Of a DNA stretch of 64,000 nucleotides, positions 59,578 to 64,000 are shown one piece after another (positions within the stretch are counted from its first letter, which is position 1; the number at the start of each line of letters is the position of its first letter). This DNA is from Nitrospira defluvii (lineage in GTDB: Bacteria > Nitrospirota > Nitrospiria > Nitrospirales > Nitrospiraceae), in contig FP929003.1 in assembly GCA_000196815.1 (NCBI GenBank), positions 3,867,501 through 3,931,500 on the forward strand, in the 5' to 3' direction. The notes under the pieces are model-generated. The model did not search any database. It saw nothing but the letters and a program-made list of their open reading frames with translations, and had not been told where the DNA came from. Made by a program: the position numbers and the translations under genes.

Positions 59578-60354
59578 ATGACAAAAACCGGCTCCATGCT
59601 CCGCGACAAACCGACGCATTACTCAATTCCTATGGTGGCCCACATGATGACACCCGGTGTGGTACAGGTTCCCGGGGATGTCTCTGTCAGCGAAGCCGCC
59701 TTGCTCCTTGACCGGGAGCGGATTCCCTGCCTGCTGGTGAAAGACAGCGAGACCACGTTCGGCATCATGACCTCCGCCGATATCGTGATGAAGGTCGTCG
59801 CTCAGGGACTGGAGCCGCACGACGTGGAAGTGCGCACGATCATGTCGAAGCCTGTGCATTCCATCGAATGCGATCAGATCCTCGACGACGCCACCAGCGT
59901 GATGGCCTCCACCGGCGCCTCGCTATTGATCGTCACGAAACAAGGTCAGCCGGTCGGCATCCTGACGGCGCGAGACCTGGCCCTGGCACCCAAACGATGC
60001 GAGACCTGCCTGCCTGCCTCCATCCGCGTGACGAACGGTGAAGGCGAGGGAGCGAAACACCTCGCCACGATCCGGCAGCTGAGCCACGTCGGCGCGTTCA
60101 TCGAGAGCCGCACGCTGCTGCTGCCCGGAACGAGTATCGTCCTTTCGTTCATGCTTCCAGGAACAGACTTAAGCTTCTCCGTGCGCGGCACCATTCTCAA
60201 CAGCAGTTACGAGCCGGAATTCCACGAAGACCGGGGTGTGCTCGGGACCTATCCCGGGGTCGACATCCAATTTGCCCCCCTGCCTTCCTCCGATGAATCG
60301 AAGATTCGCGCCTGGGTGCTGCAAAATCTGCCGCGTGCCTCCGGCCTCTCCTAA
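59578..60354 (+). CDS. CBS-pair protein with C-terminal PilZ domain
   Basis: Cytoplasmic protein of 258 residues. Two CBS motifs span 18-135 (MMTPGVVQVPGDVSVSEAA, IMTSADIVMKV, IMSKPVHSIECDQ, ILTARDLALAP), which bind adenine nucleotides. The C-terminal 110 residues resemble PilZ (IRQLSHVGAFIES, GTSIVLSFMLPG, GVDIQFAP), which in other proteins binds cyclic di-GMP; the usual RxxxR motif is not clear here, so binding is doubtful. Fusion of an energy sensor with a PilZ fold suggests a regulatory switch. It lies divergent from the DUF692-like gene. Confidence 0.8.
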   Translation: MTKTGSMLRDKPTHYSIPMVAHMMTPGVVQVPGDVSVSEAALLLDRERIPCLLVKDSETTFGIMTSADIVMKVVAQGLEPHDVEVRTIMSKPVHSIECDQILDDATSVMASTGASLLIVTKQGQPVGILTARDLALAPKRCETCLPASIRVTNGEGEGAKHLATIRQLSHVGAFIESRTLLLPGTSIVLSFMLPGTDLSFSVRGTILNSSYEPEFHEDRGVLGTYPGVDIQFAPLPSSDESKIRAWVLQNLPRASGLS

Positions 60355-60373
60355 GCTCCGTTCCATGAATCTT

Positions 60374-60402
60374 TTGCTTCATCCGCATCAGCTTGTTATG
60401 AT
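60374..60402 (+). promoter_or_regulatory. sigma70 promoter of the LOG-family gene
   Basis: TTGCTT (60374-60379) and TATGAT (60397-60402) are separated by 17 bases, 62 bases before the ATG at 60465. Confidence 0.6.
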
Positions 60403-60464
60403 TTTTATGAGTGCTCTCTCCGACGATACGCGTCCGGAGTTTACCGTGCGTTAGGTGACAATCC

Positions 60465-61520
60465 ATGAAAAGCCCCGCCGCCCGCTCCAAACCGACCCCG
60501 ACCAAAGACGAACTTCTCGCACAACTCAACACCCTGCTCGACCGCCCCGACGACGACCTCCAGGCCGCGCTCATGAAGGAAATTCTTGCAGGTGTGATCC
60601 GGCTCTCGGAATCGCAGCTGGATGTCCTGGACCTTAAAATCGTCAATCGGGCGCTGAAAGAACTGCGGCATGCCTTCAGAGTGTTCCAAGGCTACCGGCA
60701 GCGCTTGAAGATCAGCGTGTTCGGATCGGCCCGCACACCGGCGGACGACCCCAACTACCAACTGGCCTTTCAATTCGCCCGACGGATGGTGGAGGAAGGC
60801 TACATGACCATCACCGGCGGCGCGGACGGCATCATGCGAGCGTCGCAGGAAGGCGCCGGCCGTGAACATAGTTTCGGCGTGAATATCATGCTCCCGTTCG
60901 AGCAAGGCGCCAATGCCGTCATTGCCGATGACCCCAAGCTCGTCACGTTCAAATACTTCTTCACCCGCAAACTCATGTTTCAAAAAGAATCCCACGCGAT
61001 TGCATTGTTTCCCGGCGGATTCGGCACCCATGACGAGGGATTCGAGATCATGACCCTGGTGCAAACCGGCAAGAGCGATCCGAAACCGATCGTGTGCCTC
61101 CAAGCGCCCGGCTGCGACTACTGGGATCACTGGAATTCCTTCATCACCGAACAATTGCTGAAGCGACGTCTGATCAATGCGGAGGACCTCTCTTTGTTCA
61201 CTATCGTCGACAATGTCGAAGATGCCGTCACGGAAATCCGCACGTTCTATCGGCGCTATCACTCGCTCCGGTTTGTGGGCCGCCAGCTTGCGATCAGGCT
61301 GAAAACCCCGTTGACCGAGGCGCAAGTCGAAGGAGTACAAAAACAATTCAGCGATATGCTGACCGAAGGGACGTTTGAACAACGGCCATCGCTTGCCGAG
61401 GAAATCGATGAACCCGGGTTGAAAGATCTTGCTCGGTTGACCTTCTCATTCAACCGCCGGAATGCCGGACGCCTCCGGCAACTGATCAACCACTTGAACC
61501 AGCTTCCTTCGACGGCCTAA
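60465..61520 (+). CDS. LOG-family (TIGR00730-type) Rossmann-fold nucleotide hydrolase
   Basis: Protein of 351 residues. The central domain has the LOG marks SVFGSART, ITGGADGIMRAS and PGGFGTHDEGFE, the last being the PGGxGTxxE nucleotide-phosphoribohydrolase site (Glu about residue 192). Such enzymes cleave AMP-like nucleoside monophosphates to base and ribose phosphate. Extra helical arms of about 80 residues at both ends distinguish it from plant LOG and recall E. coli PpnN. It has its own sigma70 promoter. A cytokinin role is not implied. Confidence 0.88.
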   Translation: MKSPAARSKPTPTKDELLAQLNTLLDRPDDDLQAALMKEILAGVIRLSESQLDVLDLKIVNRALKELRHAFRVFQGYRQRLKISVFGSARTPADDPNYQLAFQFARRMVEEGYMTITGGADGIMRASQEGAGREHSFGVNIMLPFEQGANAVIADDPKLVTFKYFFTRKLMFQKESHAIALFPGGFGTHDEGFEIMTLVQTGKSDPKPIVCLQAPGCDYWDHWNSFITEQLLKRRLINAEDLSLFTIVDNVEDAVTEIRTFYRRYHSLRFVGRQLAIRLKTPLTEAQVEGVQKQFSDMLTEGTFEQRPSLAEEIDEPGLKDLARLTFSFNRRNAGRLRQLINHLNQLPSTA

Positions 61521-61530
61521 CCCGAATCGC

Positions 61531-61563
61531 GCGCGATGTCGTCCGGAGCAGCCGGCATCGCGC
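61531..61563 (+). terminator. Terminator-like hairpin after the LOG gene
   Basis: GCGCGATG (61531-61538) and CATCGCGC (61556-61563) form a perfect 8-bp stem with a 17-base loop just past the stop codon; CCCTTCC follows, no strong U-tract. Confidence 0.4.
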
Positions 61564-61619
61564 CCTTCCTGAGATTGCCCTTTAGTCTCTATGAACGGAC
61601 GTGCTAAGGTGGTGAGCCT

Positions 61620-62474
61620 ATGAGCGCAGCCGTCATGCGAAGTCGTGCCTCCACCCCTCCCACACTGATTCTCTATCACGCGGAATGTGCGGATGGGTTC
61701 GGTGCCGCCTGGGCCATTTGGCGACGCTACCCCAACGCCGACTATCGCCCCGTGAAACATGGCGAAGGCCCGCCGGCTAACCTGGCCGGGCATCATATCG
61801 TCATCGTCGATTTCAGTTACGCCCGGCCGACACTCGAAGCCATCGCCAAGGACGCAGCCAGCCTGGTGGTCCTGGACCATCACATCACTGCCGAGCAAAC
61901 CCTGGCCGATCTGCCCTACGCCTACTTCGATCAGAAGAAGTCCGGCGCAGTGCTGGGGTGGGAATGGGCGCATGATGAGCCGGCCCCCTGGCTCTTGCGC
62001 TACATTCAAGACAAAGATCTCTGGAACTGGGCGCTTCCGAACAGCCGGGAAATCAGCGCCGCGCTGGCCTCACATCCGTTCGATTTTCAACTCTGGAGCA
62101 GCTTCGAGCAGCAGGAGTTAGAGCGGGAAGGACGAGCGATTCTCCGTTACGAAAACGAGCTGGTCACGAAACTGGCCTCGCACGCGACGATGGTGCAGTT
62201 TGAAGGGGCGACTGTGCCCGCGGTTCAAAGCGCAGTCCTCACCAGTCAGATCGGCGAGCGACTCTCCTCCGCGCACCCCTTCTGCCTCATCTGGCACGAC
62301 CGGAACGGACGACGGTACTACAGCATGCGCTCCCGCGAGGAGGGGACCGATGTGGGATCGATCGCCGCGTCGTTCGGTGGCGGAGGCCATACCCATGCGG
62401 CCGGTTTCTCCATTCCGTTACAAACCGACGGCTCACTCCCCGGAAATCCTCGTCTCCCCCGACCGGCGCCGTAA
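61620..62474 (+). CDS. DHH-family phosphoesterase
   Basis: Protein of 284 residues with the DHH-DHHA1 architecture: HAECADGFGAAWA (16-32, metal-binding His/Asp), VDFSYAR, LDHHITAEQ with the DHH triplet near residue 88, and the DHHA1 end FGGGGHTHAAGFSIP. It hydrolyses phosphodiester bonds in small molecules, possibly oligoribonucleotides or c-di-nucleotide products. Weak ribosome site (AAGGTGGTGAG) before the ATG. It is followed after 24 bases by the rhomboid gene and may share its transcript. The C-terminus ends in a Pro-rich tail. Confidence 0.88.
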   Translation: MSAAVMRSRASTPPTLILYHAECADGFGAAWAIWRRYPNADYRPVKHGEGPPANLAGHHIVIVDFSYARPTLEAIAKDAASLVVLDHHITAEQTLADLPYAYFDQKKSGAVLGWEWAHDEPAPWLLRYIQDKDLWNWALPNSREISAALASHPFDFQLWSSFEQQELEREGRAILRYENELVTKLASHATMVQFEGATVPAVQSAVLTSQIGERLSSAHPFCLIWHDRNGRRYYSMRSREEGTDVGSIAASFGGGGHTHAAGFSIPLQTDGSLPGNPRLPRPAP

Positions 62475-62498
62475 AGCGTCGCCTCCATAGGGATCGCC

Positions 62499-63203
62499 AT
62501 GCTGCCCCTCAATGACGATAACCCGACCGAACACACACCGGTCGTGACCATCACCTTCATCGTCGCCTGCTGCCTCGTGTTCCTCTACCAGAGTTCGCTG
62601 CCCCCGGCTCCCGGCGAAGCCTTTGTATATCAATATGGCGCGATCCCCTCCGTCGTCTTCGGCCACGCCATGCTCCCGCCCGAGGTCGCGACAGTGCCTG
62701 CGTTCGCGACAATGCTGACCAGCATGTTCCTGCACGGCAGTTGGATGCACCTGATCGGCAACATGTTGTACCTCTGGGTGTTCGGCAACAACATTGAGGA
62801 CATCATGGGTCATGCCAGATTTATCCTGTTCTATGTGGTGTGCGGCGTCCTGGCGGCATTGAGCCACGCCCTGACCGACCCGACATCCACCGTGCCGATG
62901 GTGGGAGCGAGCGGAGCGATTTCCGGCATACTGGGCGCTTATCTGCTGCTGTTTCCCCACGCCCGGGTGTTGCTGCTCGCTCCGGTGGTGGGCACCACGT
63001 ATGTGCCGGCCGGCATCGTGCTGGGGTTCTGGTTCGTGATGCAGCTGCTGAACGGCGGCGCGAATATCGGTTCGCAGGGAGGAGGGGTGGCCTTCTTCGC
63101 GCACATCGGCGGATTCATTGCGGGGATAGTTCTGATCGGCTTGTTCAAACGACCGGAAGTGCGCTTCTTCACGCCTGGACGTACCAGGTCCTGGCGCTAC
63201 TAG
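62499..63203 (+). CDS. Rhomboid-family intramembrane serine protease
   Basis: Membrane protein of 234 residues with six helices. The catalytic Ser is in VGASGAISG (about 131-139) and the His in FFAHIGGF (about 199-206); the L1 loop shows SMFLHGSWMHLIGNMLYLWVFG. It cleaves membrane-spanning substrates. The length is the minimal six-helix type, with a short polar C-terminus. AGGGATC stands before the ATG. It follows the DHH gene closely. The substrate is unknown. Confidence 0.92.
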   Translation: MLPLNDDNPTEHTPVVTITFIVACCLVFLYQSSLPPAPGEAFVYQYGAIPSVVFGHAMLPPEVATVPAFATMLTSMFLHGSWMHLIGNMLYLWVFGNNIEDIMGHARFILFYVVCGVLAALSHALTDPTSTVPMVGASGAISGILGAYLLLFPHARVLLLAPVVGTTYVPAGIVLGFWFVMQLLNGGANIGSQGGGVAFFAHIGGFIAGIVLIGLFKRPEVRFFTPGRTRSWRY

Positions 63204-63287
63204 CAGGAGGCGGAAAAAATCCGCCAGCGGCGTCTCGCTATGCAACCATCAAGTTCTTCTGCCGCCGACCAGGGCACACTCGGCCGC

Positions 63288-64000
63288 TCACACATCCAGC
63301 AGTTCACGAATCTTTCCTGCCAGGTCGTGCTGCCGATACGGCTGCTGCAGGAAATACTTCTTATTGACCCGATGGCTCGCAATCGTGTCGTCCGAAAACC
63401 CTGAGACGAACAATGCTTTCATCTTGGGATGTTGGAGGACCAGGCGCTTGGCCAACTCCCGGCCGCTGATTTCCGGCATGGAAAGATGGCTGACCGTGAG
63501 ATGGATCGGCCCGGGATGCTGCTGAGCCACCAGTAATGCTTCTACGGCAGATCCAGCTTCGAGCACATGATATCGATGACACTGGAGCGTGGATGAGGCC
63601 AGTTTTCGGGTAATTTCATCTTCCTCCACCAGCAACACGGTCTCGGCCCCTTTTGAGAGCGCCCCGCCAAACACCCTCGTATCCCGCACCACCCCGTTCC
63701 GTTCAACCAGGGGAAAGTAGACCCGTACCGTCGTCCCTTGTCCGGGCTGACTCTGTACCTCGACCGTCCCTCCGTATTGCCGGACGATCCCGTACACCAA
63801 TGTCAGTCCCAGACCGGCGTGGGTGTCCTTCGTTGAGAAAAACGGCTCGAACATCTGTGCTTGCACATCCAGGTTCATTCCGCCGCCGTTGTCGCTCACG
63901 GCGATCCGCGCCATGCGCTTCCGGGGATTCTTTTCCAGTTGCTCGGCGGGAAGGAGTTCGCCGGTGACGACTTCCAGCGTGACCTCCACCCGTCCCGTCT
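63288..64000 (-). CDS. C-terminal part of hybrid histidine kinase (HATPase + degenerate receiver), truncated by window edge
   Basis: The open frame runs past base 64000, so the N-terminal sensor and HisKA are missing. Visible: the HATPase domain (VSDNGGGMN, EPFFSTKD, GLGLTLVYGIVRQYGG) and then a receiver domain (about 118-233). The phospho-acceptor Asp is replaced by His (TVSHLSMPEISG for TD..MP), and the conserved Lys is replaced by Gln (LQQPY for LQKP). So the receiver is probably not phosphorylated. The acidic pocket (LLVEEDE) remains. The gene ends 84 bases from the rhomboid gene, convergent with it. Confidence 0.87.
   Translation of the reverse strand, partial: TGRVEVTLEVVTGELLPAEQLEKNPRKRMARIAVSDNGGGMNLDVQAQMFEPFFSTKDTHAGLGLTLVYGIVRQYGGTVEVQSQPGQGTTVRVYFPLVERNGVVRDTRVFGGALSKGAETVLLVEEDEITRKLASSTLQCHRYHVLEAGSAVEALLVAQQHPGPIHLTVSHLSMPEISGRELAKRLVLQHPKMKALFVSGFSDDTIASHRVNKKYFLQQPYRQHDLAGKIRELLDV

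Noticed and set aside
1-64000. tRNA, rRNA, CRISPR arrays and transposase genes
   Set aside because: I looked in the intergenic regions for T-loop words, evenly spaced repeats and DDE transposase motifs and found none.

Overview
The window is about 60% GC bacterial chromosome and is most consistent with a Nitrospira-type (Nitrospirota) organism. The support is indirect: a sulfide:quinone-reductase-like flavoprotein, a giant 1,645-residue multicopper oxidase, duplicated DUF2231 membrane proteins, many outer-membrane barrels (a Gram-negative envelope), an E1alpha/E1beta/E2 pyruvate dehydrogenase operon with lipA, and dispersed palindromic intergenic repeats ending in GGATGTTCAAAA / TTTTCAACATCC. 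No rRNA, tRNA, CRISPR array or complete insertion sequence was found.

Layout. 1-5,421 (minus): an Mla/MCE lipid-transport operon (mlaE, mlaF, partial mlaD) behind two envelope proteins, with a 122-bp palindromic repeat inside the operon. 5,730-14,506 (minus): a GT39-type membrane glycosyltransferase, a cupin and an RND efflux set (DUF2892 protein, lipoprotein adaptor, pump, TolC-like channel). 14,667-20,025 (minus): a TauE-like permease between two outer-membrane proteins, a cytochrome c-prime-like protein, DUF2231 and the SQR-like flavoprotein. 20,380-24,942: a CHASE3 membrane protein, CopD-like protein, porin-like barrel, hemerythrin and a Crp/Fnr regulator with N-terminal cysteines.

25,270-41,000 is the most interesting part. 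A giant multicopper oxidase, a cupredoxin-type protein and two SUMF1-fold proteins lie in a row. Upstream are a PAS sigma54 activator, a stand-alone receiver, a four-PAS histidine kinase and an NtrC-type regulator. I find three near-perfect sigma54 (-24/-12) promoters: one before the oxidase, one before the receiver gene and one before a MacA-like adaptor. The oxidase leader also holds interleaved inverted repeats that could form a pseudoknot or switch. By analogy with Pseudomonas Mn(II) oxidation (giant MCOs under a sigma54 two-component system) this could be a periplasmic metal-oxidation module; that is inference.

40,553-48,263: MacA/MacB-like genes without an ATPase gene, a Na+/H+ antiporter, an MscS channel and a coupled outer-membrane protein. 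A decayed lipA 3' fragment lies at 43,308-43,371. 48,794-52,948 (minus): pdhA-pdhB-pdhC-lipA. 53,137-64,000: a membrane hydrolase, secreted protein, Maf, Dus, a DUF692/MNIO-like enzyme, CBS-PilZ protein, LOG protein, DHH phosphoesterase, rhomboid protease and the end of a hybrid histidine kinase with a degenerate receiver.
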